Assembly (NCBI GenBank): GCA_025084515.1
Contig: JAJAGP010000286.1
Span: 372,001-436,000, forward strand
Origin: Ancistrus triradiatus
Taxonomy: Eukaryota > Chordata > Actinopteri > Siluriformes > Loricariidae
Direction of reading: 5' to 3'
DNA: 64,000 nucleotides
The number at the start of each line of letters is the position of its first letter. Position 1 is the first letter of the stretch. Under the pieces are notes generated by a model. That model ran no database searches. It saw nothing but the letters and a program-made list of their open reading frames with translations, and was not told the DNA's origin. This document shows positions 12,123 to 23,859 of the stretch, in pieces. The position numbers were made by a program, and so were the translations under genes.

Positions 12123-12436
12123 ATATAAATAAAATCTGCATGAATAGGTAAGTCTAACTGATTTGTAATACTATCAATCACTGAAATAAACTGGTTATCA
12201 CTGATTAATGTGAGCTCCATTTACTTGAGAATACACCTGAACATAAACTTATTTTCAAATAGTCATTTTTAGAAGCATTTATCTAATGAACTTTGCACAG
12301 GCTTTTTTCAAGCTCCTAAAGTTTAACAAATGTATATTTGTTTAGTGTAAATAGGCCATGATGTGAAACCCAGCATTTTTATAGTAAATTTAAATTACAT
12401 ATAATAGTATTTTAAAAATAACTGAATGTTATTTAA
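12123..12436. other. Short AT-rich spacer between Tc1-C and Tc1-D
   Basis: No gene or repeat recognised. Confidence 0.4.
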
Positions 12437-13225
12437 TGGCAGGCCAGTCCATAGCTTCAATGCCTACATCTTGCAGGAACTGCTGACACACTCCAGCCAC
12501 ATGAGGTCTAACATTGTCCTGCATTAGGAGGAACCCAGGGCCAACCGCACCAGCATATGGTCTCACAAGGGGTCTGAGGATCTCATCTCGGTACCTAATG
12601 GCAGTCAGGCTACCTCTGGCAAGCACATGGAGGGCTGTGCAGCCCTCCAAAGAAATGCCACCCAACACCATTACTGACCCACTGGCAAACCGGTCATGCT
12701 GAAGGATGTTGCAGGCAGCAGATCGCTCTCCACGGCGTCTCAAGACTCTGTCACGTCTGTCACATGTGCTCAGTGTGAACCTGCTTTCATCTGTGAAGAG
12801 CACAGGGTGCCAATCCTGGTGTTCTCTGGCAAATGCCAAGCGTCCTGCATGGTGTTGGGCTGTGAGCACAACCCCCATCTGTGGACGTCGGGCCCTCATA
12901 CCATCCTCATGGAGTCGGTTTCTAACCGTTTGTGCACATGCACATTTGTGACCTGCTGGAGGTCATTTTGCAGGGCTCTGGCAGTTCTCCTCCTCTTCCT
13001 CCTTGCACAAAGGCGGAGGTAGCGGTCCTGCTGCTGGGTTGTTGCCGTCTTACGGCCTCCTCCACGTCTCCTGGTGTACTGGCCTGTCTCCTGGTAGCGC
13101 CTCCAGCCTCCGGACACTACGCTGACAGACACAGCAAACCTTCTTGCCACATCTCGCATTGATGTGCCATCATGGATGAGCTGCACTACCTGAGCCACTT
13201 GTGTGGGTTGTAGAGTCCGTCTCAT
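12429..13225 (-). pseudogene. Tc1-D transposase, one internal frameshift and truncated C-terminus
   Basis: The start was chosen at the ATG at 13225 (MRRTLQPTQVAQVV...), the point where the conserved N-terminal helix-turn-helix begins; the longer upstream frame is untranslated leader. Residues 1-60 form the first HTH with RRGGGRKTATTQQQDRYL following. One small deletion near 12945-12955 shifts the frame just before the second DNA-binding part. The catalytic domain then reads LFTDESRF (first Asp) and LLMQDNVRPHVAG (second Asp). The frame ends at DWPA, just before the SPDLNPIE block, so the catalytic Glu is absent. About 265 of roughly 340 codons are present. A cut-and-paste DNA transposase by family; inactive here. 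Confidence 0.88.
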
Positions 13226-13507
13226 GCTACCACGAGTGTGAAAGCACCACCAACATTCAAAAGTGACCAAAACATCAGCCAGAAAGCATAGGCACTGAGA
13301 AGTGCTGCAGAACAACTCCTTTATTGAGTGTGTCTTGCTAATTGCCAATAATTTCCACCTGTTGTCTATTCCATTTGCACAACAGCATGTGAAATTGATT
13401 GTCAATCAGTGTTGCTTTCTAAGTGGACAGTTTGATTTCACAGCAGTTTGATTTACTTGGAGTTATATTGTGTTGTTTAAGTGTTCCCCTTATTTTATTG
13501 AGCAGTG
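12437..13507 (-). mobile_element. Tc1-D, the best-preserved Tc1 element here, one end lost
   Basis: The 5' end on the minus strand begins CACTGCTCAATAAAATAAGG next to a TA at 13508-13509, consistent with a Tc1 insertion. The 3' part, including the last catalytic block and right terminal repeat, is cut off at about 12437. GC content is visibly higher than in its neighbours, which fits a younger insertion. Confidence 0.88.
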
Positions 13508-15503
13508 TACAATTGAGTGCAGTTTTTCACTAGAGTGTTTAAAACAAAAACATTCACACATGTAAATGGTTGTTTAGTACAGGCATGTTGGCAACAAATT
13601 TTGTGTAGCTGTCTGTGTGAGTCTTTTCTGAGCAAGCCTGTGGATCCCTCGATGTGGCTGTAGAGATTTCATAAGTTTGAGTTTAGAATGTGAGTGAGTA
13701 GTTTACTGCAGCAGGATTTGTCACATGGAACTGCATGAGACAAAATCTGTCTAAGCTGAAGCTAATTGATGTATTGCCAACATTATCCCTAAAGTATGAG
13801 GCATGGCTATTTTGCATCATGTTCTAGATCAGCGGGATGCTACCAACCCTTGGAGGGAAAAAATAATTTCGCCAAGAGCTTTAAGACACAAAAATGTTGT
13901 TGGCCTGCTACATTCTAACAATAAAATTATGTATTCACATCTTAAACAAATTATAATGTAACACGTTGATTGTGTGGAAAAATAGGTTAGATAGCCTAAA
14001 TAAGTACTGTATTTTTCCAATAATTAACATCATAATAAGAAAATAGAAGTACACATTGAAATTCACATATGGAGTACTTATCAGTAACAGTAAGGATGAA
14101 GGACAAATAATAAATGCATGGGTTGGGAAGAGATTAAGAGAGTAGAGTTTTGTTATTGAAGTGGGATAGGAAAAGGATATAAAGGGAGAGACCAAAGAAA
14201 AGAGAATATTTAAGTTGTCCATTAATTGAAGTAAGACACATACTTAAGTGTAATCTGAAAAAAGTAAGAAAATATTTTATCTTGATTTGAGTTTCTGAGA
14301 TTGTGGAACCACTCTCTACTTTGAAAGAAGGATGGCACTGTAAATCTGTATGTACACACCATTTTGAAACCCTCCATTGTTTTTTCCTTTTGTTCTCTTG
14401 GCTCATTTGCTGCAGGTCCCAGTTACATTGCTGCACGTTTTGTTCTTATTTTTCCTCTGCCATCAAACAGTCTGTGACAGTGACTGCAGTTCAGTTTCAG
14501 CACACAGTCTCCTCCTCAACAGACTTGGTGGTGGCAGAGCAGGAGCATGGTGAGTGACGTGACAGTGCAGAGTGTGTGAGGATGAGCTCTACTCTTTCCC
14601 GTTGTAAGTAATCAGGTATCAGCATACCCAAGTAGGCTTCCAAAGCCATGTCATGCTGCACTCCTAGAGGAAAGTGTGAGTAGCTTTGTCAGACCAGACG
14701 ACTCAGCTCTGCTTTGAGGATGCTCACATTCCTGACCTTCTCATGCTGCCATTCACAAAGCCACTGTCACTGTATAATTTTGGTTGGCTCCTGCCCAAAA
14801 GGCCAGCGAAGTGCTCCTGGGAGTGTGCTAAGATCACAATGTTCTGATGCTGGTAGATTCAGAAGAATTTGAAAAAATGTGATAAAAAGTTAAGAAAATG
14901 CACTCCTGATACCTGTGCCATTTGCTCGTCACTGTTCATTGCTGCTGTGAACTGTTGGAGGAAAAAGATGGAAAGAGGGAAATGCACATGATCTTCTTGT
15001 ACACAAAAATAAAATCATGAAAATATTTAAATATTTGAAATAAACCTCAAACTAACACATCCTAGTGTTCAAAATCCTCCAACATATAATGTCTTGTTTT
15101 TTTCTTAAAAGATTATTCATAAATTGGTAATCTGCAACACCTGATGCAATCCATCACAAGCCCGAAAACAAGCTCTTAAATACAACCAGATCTATAATAT
15201 GCAGTGTTGTGAGTCCCAAGGTAAACCAGTGAGAATATTCCCTTCAAAAAAGCAAAACATAATGTAGGGACTTCTGTCAGAAACCACACAGCTGGTCTTC
15301 GCCATGTAACACACAGCAACCCCATATTTCACCATCAGCTATTAAGAGAATATTTTTTAAAACAACAGGTGATGTTACTAGAAAGAATCTAAGAGGATTT
15401 CAAGCACCTGCTGAAATTGTTAGTTCTCAAATCCCAAACAATAAGCAGATAGTTTCCTAATGCTGGTTTTTGTGTCTGGGAGATGTATTAAAAAACATTG
15501 CTG
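13508..15503. other. Unique intergenic DNA
   Basis: No gene or repeat recognised. The stretch about 14080-14210 is purine-rich on the plus strand. Confidence 0.4.
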
Positions 15504-15641
15504 TCTAAGAAAGAGATCAAGGACAGAATTAAATTTTTGTCAGAATATGGAAAGTTTGATTCCGAGTGGTTCAGCAGAGTTGTGTGGACTGATGAATCAA
15601 AATTTGAGTTACAAGATGCTGACCCAGAGAGATGTCTTTGA
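15504..15641 (+). pseudogene. Short ancient Tc1/mariner transposase fragment
   Basis: One plus-strand frame of about 45 codons reads KKEIKDRIKF, then FDSEWFSRVVWTDESKFELQ, before a TGA. The WTDESKF block at 15584-15604 is the first catalytic Asp motif of Tc1 transposases, and the basic stretch before it fits the linker region. No terminal repeats, second Asp or Glu were found nearby. It differs from every other family in the window, so it is probably an old, isolated remnant. Confidence 0.65.
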
Positions 15642-16054
15642 AGAACTGAAATTCAACAGTGATTGATTTTAAGTTATTGCACCAGGCCTCCTTTATTGTG
15701 ACTGCAACGAGTCAATTAAACATTGATATAAAGACATATAGTATTTAGCCTACATACAAATGCAGAAGTGTTCATGTATTTACACAGGAATGAGTTTCAG
15801 TGTCAGATATTAAAAGTTGAATACAAAGGAGGAATCTACGCTAACTTTACAGCAACATGCAATGTTGTGTGATATTTAAGATCTAACATGCAACCTCATT
15901 CGACGTTAAACAATCACACCAATTCATGATCCAGCAGCAAAGCTGTCCATCATGATTTACTACTCCTCGGTGACAGCCGTCAGTGAAATTAGTAAACTAC
16001 AAAGATATTAAATCATACTAGCACTGCTTGACAAGTCCTTTGCCGTGTTACTAC

Positions 16055-16071
16055 AGCACCCTCTAGTGCTG
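16055..16071 (-). promoter_or_regulatory. CTCF-like motif
   Basis: The minus strand reads CAGCACTAGAGGGTGCT, which agrees with most positions of the vertebrate CTCF core (CCASYAGRKGGCRS). Motif reading only; no occupancy evidence. Confidence 0.35.
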
Positions 16072-16413
16072 AATTGTAGTGGGTGCTTCATATTCTTGTA
16101 CTACAGCGTAGTTGTAGTGTATTAAATCCCCTCTCAGTGATCAGTACCAGTAGTCATTCACACGGTGTATTTAAAAAAGCAGTAAAAAATCGATCTAATA
16201 TTAAAGATTTTCAATACACAATACCTATGTACCTAAATACCTCTAAGTCTTCACTATATGAATTTTTATAAAAAATCTAAAAGTAAGTTCCTCCTTTATC
16301 TGTTAGACATCGCTATATTTTTTATCAACAACGCTTTAGCTAACTTGTCTTTGCATGTTGATAGACATAAGTCAAATGCTAAAAGGGAAGTGTTTACTGG
16401 TAACAGTCCCTGT

Positions 16414-16430
16414 GTGCACTAGAGGGAAGA
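16414..16430 (+). promoter_or_regulatory. CTCF-like motif, weaker
   Basis: Plus strand GTGCACTAGAGGGAAGA. It matches the CACTAGAGGG core but not the 3' GCGC part. It lies 340 bases from the motif at 16055, in the opposite orientation. Confidence 0.25.
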
Positions 16431-17570
16431 CAAGTGTGTAGCTGCTTGCATTAAACAAAACCTGCACCCAAACTGCGTCTATCTGAATCAAAATGCTACA
16501 TTATAATACCACAACACTGTGTGATTGGATGTTTACTGAGTGATCTAGCCATACACCCATCTAATGCTTTAACTGCTCAGGTAAATTGTAAGTCATCTGG
16601 TAATTGCTGTAAAAGTAACTGGACAAATTTGTCATATGATCAGATACATTGCTGTATTATGTTTAGTGAATGTCTGTAATACTAACACAACAGATCTTGC
16701 AGATCAACTGTCATAATGCACGTCACAATCTCACCTTTATCTTCATGACTGATCAGTATAAGCACGTAGAAATTGAGCTTGCTTTCTCTGAAGCATCTAT
16801 ATTAGAGGAGGTATGGGCCATTTCTCATAGCTCTAACATCAGTATCAAAAATAGGATAAACAGATCAATCCCTCCCTACAGAAAAGGGCTTGGATGAAAG
16901 CCATGGGACTGGAGAGGGAAGACTGTTGGTGAGCTGAGTGCATGTGATATTTGAGATGAAGTTTTGAGATGAATATGCTTAGTTTTTTACCGAAGGCTTC
17001 TATGACAAAGTGGTTGATATGAATATGATCACTGGCATGTTTGTGGTATGTTCCCTTTTTTATATCATGAGTCCTAAGACAAGCTTTCTTCTAAAAGCAT
17101 GTTTTTCATATGTCTAAGGTTGGTAGATGTATGTGAGCTGACTGTGAAATGTGTTTTGTAAAAGTTCTAAGAGGAAGGTCTTTGTGAGCAAGTTGCTGAC
17201 ATGTGAATATGAACCACTAGTGTATCTCTGAAGGGACAGACCACTATAAATTCATATGAATATCCAAGAGTAATCATTTTCAATGTTATGGCACAATGGC
17301 TTACTGCACCTTTAACCTGATGTGAGCTTAGAAAAAGTGTGTCATGTCATATCACTGTACACCATGAGAGAGAGAGAGGCAGCAGAGCAGCATGAGTGAT
17401 TGCTCTTGTTTCTCCTTGAGTGTCAAAATCAGCGGCCTCTTTTTTTACCTCCTCTCTCTTCACCACACTGCTGTCATGCATTAGCAGGCAAGAAACAAGG
17501 GAGCAAGTTTATGTCAAGTCATCTTTGAATAAACAGCTCTGTAACTCTATCAGCCTCCTACCCTGCCTGA

Positions 17571-17574
<4 letters not shown>

Positions 17575-17647
<73 letters not shown>
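17575..17647. repeat. (TC)36 microsatellite
   Basis: About 73 bases of pure TC. The Ser-Leu and Arg-Glu reading frames across it are repeat artefacts. Confidence 0.95.
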
Positions 17648-17651
<4 letters not shown>

Positions 17652-20600
17652 CTCTCTGAAACATACTTGTCTTTCTCTTACTCTTGCTCATCTTGCACAC
17701 TTTGGGGCCCCATGCTGTTCGCAGCTTTAAAATTTTGCATGTTCAAATAGACTAAGCTACAAAAGCTCAGCATACAGTGTGGAAACAGGGAACAAAGCAC
17801 AACCTCCACTTTCTTTCTAACCTGTCAAGTGTAAACCCAGGCTGTTATCACTACCCGAGAAGGGCAGGGGATATGAATCATATCTTTGTCTTCAAATTAA
17901 ACTTTTCTTTTAGCAACCAGGGAAGATGTGCACCCTTGGAGGTTACATATAACACACAGTGAGGTAGCACAGACTTCTACTGACAATTGCAAGTGTTGTT
18001 TTCGTACTCAAAAACTATGTTTATATGAACATAGATCTATTTTGCACATCCTCCAGTGTCTAATTCATGTGTTCCAGAACATCCTTGCCTTTTCAAAGAA
18101 ATAGATACACATATGATTTATAGTACAGAGAAACACTTTGTTTAATATTTACTTTAATGATTTACCAGACGAACGTTAATAGGTTTTGATTGCTTTTTTT
18201 ACTGTCCCATAAAATGATCTTTCAAAATTGTAACCTTATTAAATACACAACATAGCTACATAAAAATGCAACACATAGCTCCTAGCTTTGCTTGGGCTAA
18301 TACACTAGTTCGGCATGACTGGCTATGTTAGAGGGAGGGAAGGCCAGGAGGAGGAATCATCTGCTTGTACTGCTACGGCTATATCTACTTAGCCGATTCA
18401 AGGGTCATGCTTGCTTGCACTCCTTGTGGGGATAGTATCAGGAGCTCTCCTTAACCCTGACCAGGATAAAACTGGGAACAAGCAGACAAAGAAGAGGTTT
18501 TGCAAACAAATGCACACAAGTCTACAAACTACAAACAAAGAGTAGGCCTTGTTGTGTTTCTTAATATAGAATTAGATTTGTAATTGTCTTTATGAAACAA
18601 AGGCCTGCACCCAGTGTCATGTCTGCGGCCTGGCTATGGGGCTGTAGCTCTGGGACATGTAAAAGAATTGAGTAAAAGAATTGTAAAATATAACTACAAT
18701 GTTACTCACCAGGACTGGAGGGCAAACTGTGCCTCCCAAATTTGGTTTTAAATGATTTAACCTAATCTCCCTGTTTCTTTCTTTCTTTTTGTCTCATCAG
18801 TGAGGCTCAGCATTTATGTACGACGATGTCATACAAAACAATGAAAAGTGTAGCGTTGACACTGCAATGTATTAGTGTACATAAACACAACTGACTAGCG
18901 GAAATGCAGAGTGAAACAACTCCGCATTAATTTGTCTTCTTACCATGAATCAGTGACACCTCCTATCAATTAATCTATTTTATACCGATTTTCTGGCATC
19001 ACCCCTACATTAACGAGTGGAATTGAAGCCTGAAATAACTATATGTCTCTTCTATGCCTCAAAGAACTGGCAACGCCCTATAAAGACAAACACTGGCAGA
19101 AACTGCAGTACATAAAAATTACATCTCTTGCAAAAATCATATTAAGAAAATTCCAGACACCAGAACTAGTCTACAAACTGCTGGATTCCCTAAGTTTCCC
19201 ATCTTTGAGACTGTGCATGCTGCCTACACTGTGACACCGAGCAGCTGTAGCAGTGTGTCTTTGGTTGCTCTTACCTTGTGTACATGGCACAGCAGCATAA
19301 TGGGTCAAACATCTCTTAAAGCCTTAGCTGCCCTCTTTGTAGAAAACTGGACACTTGAAAACATAGATTAATTTTGCCAGACTGCATTGAAGATGCTACC
19401 ATTTGTGTAAGTGACACAAGGTGTTTTTGTGATTTCCTTTTAGTTGCATTCTGATGGAAATTATAATGTGGTTCGTAATGTTCATTTATGTTTGCTAGAC
19501 TAGTAAGTAGTCGTCTCAGGCTCAGATTGCCTACCAATATATAGTCACCCTGTATGTTGTTATATGGCCTGTTACAATGATATTTGCTGCTGTTGAAATG
19601 TGTGACCCTGATGTGAGTGTCATCATGTTTATCGTATCATATCAGAAAATATATTACCTGTATATTATAACAAGAATAACAGGCAGAATATATTGGCTAA
19701 CAATACTAAACACACGGTACTGTAGGGTTTTTTCCCCTGAATCCTTGAGTAATGGCCGGCTGTGCTTGTATGCTGCTGTAGATGACATAGATATTTAGCT
19801 CGCTATTTAGGTGTATTGGTTTTCATTCTGGTTCTGGTTTTTCATGAACATTTCATAGAGCAACATCTCGTCTCAGGCTTAGTCTCTGTGCAGTCTAGGC
19901 ACACCCCTGGTTGCACCCGCAATGAATCTATCTCGATCATAATGCAAAGTCATGATATCACTACATTGTGTTTATCTGAAACGTTTTACCACAATGTAAT
20001 ATTAATTCTTCCTTAATTTTACATTTAAAATAAAGACAAAAAACATCAAATCAAGAAAGTAATTTCTGGAAGTATAACAAATAAAAGATAAAAGTTATCC
20101 ATTTTTTTCTATCTGGAAGAAGGAAGCGTTGTTTGCCAGTAAGGGGCAGCAGAGTTTGAAGGCCTGTACCCAGAGTGGACGTGGTTGGTGTATACTACAC
20201 TAGTCTTCACTCAGAACACACAAGACCACACACCCCATGGGCCATGGGACAATGTCACATGCTTACTCCCTACTGGGTTCCCCATGTTATAATGGTATTG
20301 TGACCGTTTAAATCTGCTTGGAGCGTTCAAACACCTGTGCAGTGTTTCATGCATAAAGACTCGATCAGCATGAATAACATGCACTAATATAAGGCTGTGC
20401 ATGATTCAATATTTTGCTTAGGAAACTGACTGTAAAAGAACTGTGGCACAATTATCAAAATCATGTCAATGAACTAGATTTTTAGTTTATTTTAGTGTAA
20501 CATTTTGTTCATGCTATTTAGCTACACACAGACTGGAAAATGACCTCAGATGGATTTGCTATCCAAATAATGTTTTACAAAATGAACAGTCCATTTAATA

Positions 20601-21879
20601 GACAATGAGTTGTGTGGTCTACTGCATGGTCTATATCTCAATACAAGTAAATGTCACTAATTCTTTATTTGTCTCATAAAACAATTATTAGTCTTCAGAG
20701 CTAAAACACAGCTAAAACATTAATACAAACCAAAATTTAAAAAGAACATACATGACTACCAGTCAGGCTGTTTTTGTTCTTTATCTGGAATATATATCAT
20801 TTTAGTCATTCTACATTCTTATTGATTAAGGGAGTGCAGACACAGCTGAGCTAATGACTCCATTAATTATGTGCATTTTTAAGGACATAAGGCAAAATGT
20901 TCAGCCCAATTTGAGACTCAAACTGTTTTATCTTGTGAACCTTCTACTCCTTCCTGGTAAGTGCATCGGATCAAAGGGTGAGTCGACAATCTGAGTGCAT
21001 CAGCACATAGTAATGAGTATCACATAGAACATATGGTAAATACGAGAAGGGGAAAAAATCACCAATGCTGCAAGATAAAAATAAGGCAAAATATATTATT
21101 CACTTATTTATCCTTTAGATTGCATCTTTGTGTTTTTTCTTTTTTTTCATATTTTGCAACATGAATGCTACAATATATCTTTAAATGTATTATTTAAAAA
21201 CCCATTCATGCTACTCTGCAATAGATTTCTGCACCTATTTAATGAAACTATACTGTATATAATATAATAGGATATAAATGACAATATACAATGTAATATA
21301 TGCCAGTACAGTTATATGTAAGGTAGGTAGGTGTGTGTAACCATATACTTCATGGACATGGAGTAGGGGGTCTTGGTGGGGTTGGGAGTGTCACCATGGA
21401 GCACAGGTCACAGGCGTAAGCATGTTACAATGTCAGGAATAATCAACATACACCTCAGACACAGCTAATTGTCCATGCATATGAAGCCTGACCCAGCCAT
21501 AAGGCATCAAGTGGACAAAATCCCAGTCAGTGTTATGATGGGCTAGGAAATTGCCTTCTGAACCTCCCAAGCACCTTGTGTATAGGGTCTGAGACCACTT
21601 GGAAAATGCTTTTGCGTTGTATTTTTCTCAAATTTAACATGAGTTTATATGGCATGGAATTCACACGTCTGTGCAAAACCTGATGATTCATGTTATCCCA
21701 GCATGGTTTCACAATATTCCAAAGAGCATCTTGTCATGTCACCGATTGCTAGGCTTTCTCTGTCTTCAAGTGGCCCCATAAATGCAATTTGGTTTAGGTC
21801 GAGGGAATGGTAAGTCGGTGCTGATAGATCTTCTTTGATGTTTAAGTAGTTGTGTACAAAGCTTGAGGTGAGTATTTTT
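17648..21879. other. Unique intergenic DNA
   Basis: No gene recognised. About 18450-18480 holds a short CCCTGACCAGGATAAAACTGG-like piece that looks like the 3' end of SINE family 2, too short to call separately. A CTCF-like motif at 20136 is listed separately. Confidence 0.4.
20136..20150 (+). promoter_or_regulatory. CTCF-like motif
   Basis: CCAGTAAGGGGCAGC fits the CTCF core at all but one position. Motif reading only. Confidence 0.35.
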
Positions 21880-22017
21880 GCTGACCGTGTCCATCCCTTT
21901 ATGACCACAGTGTACCCATCTTCTATTACCCGTGTCACAAAGCTCAAATCGTCTCAAACTGGTTTTTTGAACATGACAGTGAGTCACTGTACTCAAATGA
22001 ACTCCACATTCACCAGG
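21880..22017 (+). mobile_element. Tc1-B fragment (plus orientation)
   Basis: Shares GTCCATCCCTTTATGACCAC and CACAAAGCTCAAATC with the Tc1-B copies at 9567 and 61283, in the same order. It covers only the part from before the second catalytic Asp to just before the Glu block. It stops where the Harbinger-like sequence starts. Confidence 0.75.
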
Positions 22018-22440
22018 AGCCTCATTTATATAACTCTGCATGGATTCTGGAGTGAAAGTGTGCGTACGCACAAAACCAGGAAAAGGCATGCGTACAAAAA
22101 AAAATTGAGATCAATGAAACCTTGCGTGGGCACACCTGAATGCTGTTTCCTCTTTATAAATCACAATCTTTTTCTAAATGAGCCTCATGTTCCATTTCCT
22201 TACCACCCACACTTATCCATAAATGGTCCATGCAAATTATCTCATGAATACTTAAGTAGAGGATGGCCCATTCATTGCTGAGTGAGATAGCAGTGACAAT
22301 GAAGGTACGAAGTGCAAAAAAAAAGAGAAAATTTAGATCAGACAGTTCAGAGATCAATGCAAGAAATAATGTGTTGTATGTTTTCCTTGGTAGCAGCATC
22401 ACCAACAAATGCAAGAACTTGTACCAAAGAGAAAAAAAAC
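22018..22440 (+). mobile_element. PIF/Harbinger-like element fragment
   Basis: Begins GCCTCATTTATA and carries the self-complementary TGCGTACGCA at 22061-22070, followed by further GCGTAC words. This is the style of non-coding leader seen in fish Harbinger elements. A Myb-like ORF relic follows at 22299. The right end and any DDE transposase are missing. Confidence 0.6.
22299..22436 (+). pseudogene. Harbinger Myb/SANT-like DNA-binding protein relic
   Basis: The frame from the ATG at 22299 reads MKVRSAKKKRKF, then about 12 diverged residues, then ARNNVLYVFLGSSITNKCKN. Harbinger elements encode a small Myb/SANT-like protein beside the transposase. Its N-terminus typically pairs a basic KKRK start with a 'kNVLFGslssGITNKrK' block, which this resembles. 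The segment between the two blocks is too short and altered to be functional, and the frame ends soon afterwards. The assignment rests on this motif pair from memory and has not been searched. Confidence 0.55.
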
Positions 22441-22540
22441 ATTTGTGTTGGAGTTATTCAGTTATTCACAATCGACACATCACGTTCTTGCGCAGTAGCA
22501 AGTAGTTGTTTGGAGCAATTAATGTCAGTACATAAAAACA

Positions 22541-22690
22541 GGGTGGTGCGGTGGCTCATGGGCAGCACTATCACCTCCAAAAATAAGGTCCTGGGTTCGA
22601 TCCCAGATAGAGCAGAATGGGTTTTTTCTCTGGGTACTCTGGTTTCCTCCCACAGTCCTAAAACATGCACTGGGTTAATTGATTACCGTG
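22541..22690 (+). repeat. tRNA-like SINE family 2, 5' part
   Basis: Reads GGTGGTGCGGTGGCTCATGG at the 5' end, with box B GGTTCGATCCC at about 22596-22606, then GGTTTCCTCCCACAGTCC. The 3' half seen in the copy at 52338 is absent. Confidence 0.75.
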
Positions 22691-22723
22691 ATGACTAATG
22701 AACTTGTGTCTTTCTATCATCTC

Positions 22724-23099
22724 AAACTAGTCTGGCCATTTTTCTCTGACCTCTTGCATCAACAAGGCATATTTGCCCAGAGAACTGCCACTCACTGGAT
22801 ATTTTTTCTTTTTCAGACCATTCTCCCTAGAGATGGTTGTGCATTAAAATCCCAGTAGATCAGTATTTTTTTAAATACTCACATCAGCCCATCTAGCACC
22901 AACAACCATGCCATGTTCAATGTCTCTAAAATCACCTTTCTTCCCTATTCTGATGCTCGGTTTGAACTTCAGCAGGTTGACTTGACCATGTCTACATGCC
23001 TAAATGCATTGAGTTGCTACCAGATGATTGGCTGATTAGATATTTGAATTAATGAGCAGTTGAACAGGTGTAATAACTAAAGTGGACAGTGAGTGTATA
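22724..23099 (-). mobile_element. Tc1-B 5' fragment, inverted
   Basis: The minus strand holds the 5' terminal region (ACACCTGTTCAACTGCTCA near 23052-23070) and the transposase N-terminal coding part of Tc1-B. Orientation is opposite to the fragment at 21880, so these are not two ends of one simple copy. Confidence 0.75.
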
Positions 23100-23139
23100 T
23101 AGTGGGGACCACTAGTGAATGTGCTTTATATTTGTAAAT

Positions 23140-23770
23140 TAATTCGTTCATTTTCATACCCACATAATCCAATTCAGGGATGTGGGGAGCCAAGGCACAC
23201 CCAGCAGCACAGGGTGAAAGACAAAAACCAGCCATAGACCAGGTGCTAAGCCATAGCAGGGCAGATAAACACACACTCACTAACTAAAGCAGTGATTCCC
23301 AAACTGGGGGGTGGGCCCCTAGAGGTGGCACAGAGCTATTGCAGGGGCACAGCAAGGTAAATGAATAAGGCTGCTACATTACACAGAAAAAAATTTAAAT
23401 ACATGCATGTCACTTGTAATAATTCCACTGTAATGTTTATTTGTCACTTTGTTTTGTTGTGTTCATTAAGAAGTTGCAGTTTTGTATGAATTGCAATGTT
23501 TAAAATAAATTCTAGTGAAGAAAAATTTGTGTACATGTGTGTTATGGGGTGTCAGGGGGTTGGGAGTTTGTAAATATTGTTATCTACAAAGGGGTGGGGG
23601 GTGCACTGCAGAAAAATTTGGGAACCATTGAAGTAACGCATTTGACGCATAGGAATGTGGAAGGAATCTAGAGTACGTGGATGAAACCCATGCAGGGGCA
23701 GAACCTACACAGGAGGTTGGCCAGTAATCGCACTGGGGATCTCCAAAGCCATGTCTTGCCACAAGAGTGC
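23140..23770 (-). repeat. SINE family 2, minus orientation, split by a hAT element
   Basis: The two halves (about 23140-23289 and 23631-23770) match consecutive parts of the SINE copy at 52338, including the AACCCATGCAGGGGCAG and CACTGGGGATCTC words in the second half. The 341-base element listed next interrupts it. Confidence 0.75.
23290..23630. mobile_element. Non-autonomous hAT element inside a SINE
   Basis: Terminal inverted repeats are CAGTGATTCCCAAA on the left and TTTGGGAACCATTG on the right (12 of 14 matching when inverted), the usual hAT/Charlie-type end. Flanking eight-base repeats AACTAAAG (23282-23289) and AAGTAACG (23631-23638) agree at 6 of 8 positions, the target-duplication size of hAT. 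There is no transposase frame, so it needed help from an autonomous relative. Confidence 0.85.
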
Positions 23771-23859
23771 GTAAAAATGTTTCTCCCTCTGCCCTATAAC
23801 AAGGCTCTTTAGGATAGTGTCACTTTTGGATAGTGTTTGGATAATCTCGGTGAGAGATC

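Larger units (their letters stand above)
15642..17574. other. Unique intergenic DNA
   Basis: No gene recognised. It contains two CTCF-like motifs, listed separately. Confidence 0.4.

Noticed and set aside
12696..13022. 108-codon plus-strand ORF
   Set aside because: Antisense shadow of the Tc1-D transposase.
17420..17700. ORFs with Ser-Leu or Arg-Glu repeats
   Set aside because: Translations of the (TC)n microsatellite.
21850..22281. 143-codon plus-strand ORF
   Set aside because: Runs through a Tc1-B fragment in a non-transposase frame and into the Harbinger leader. A composite artefact.
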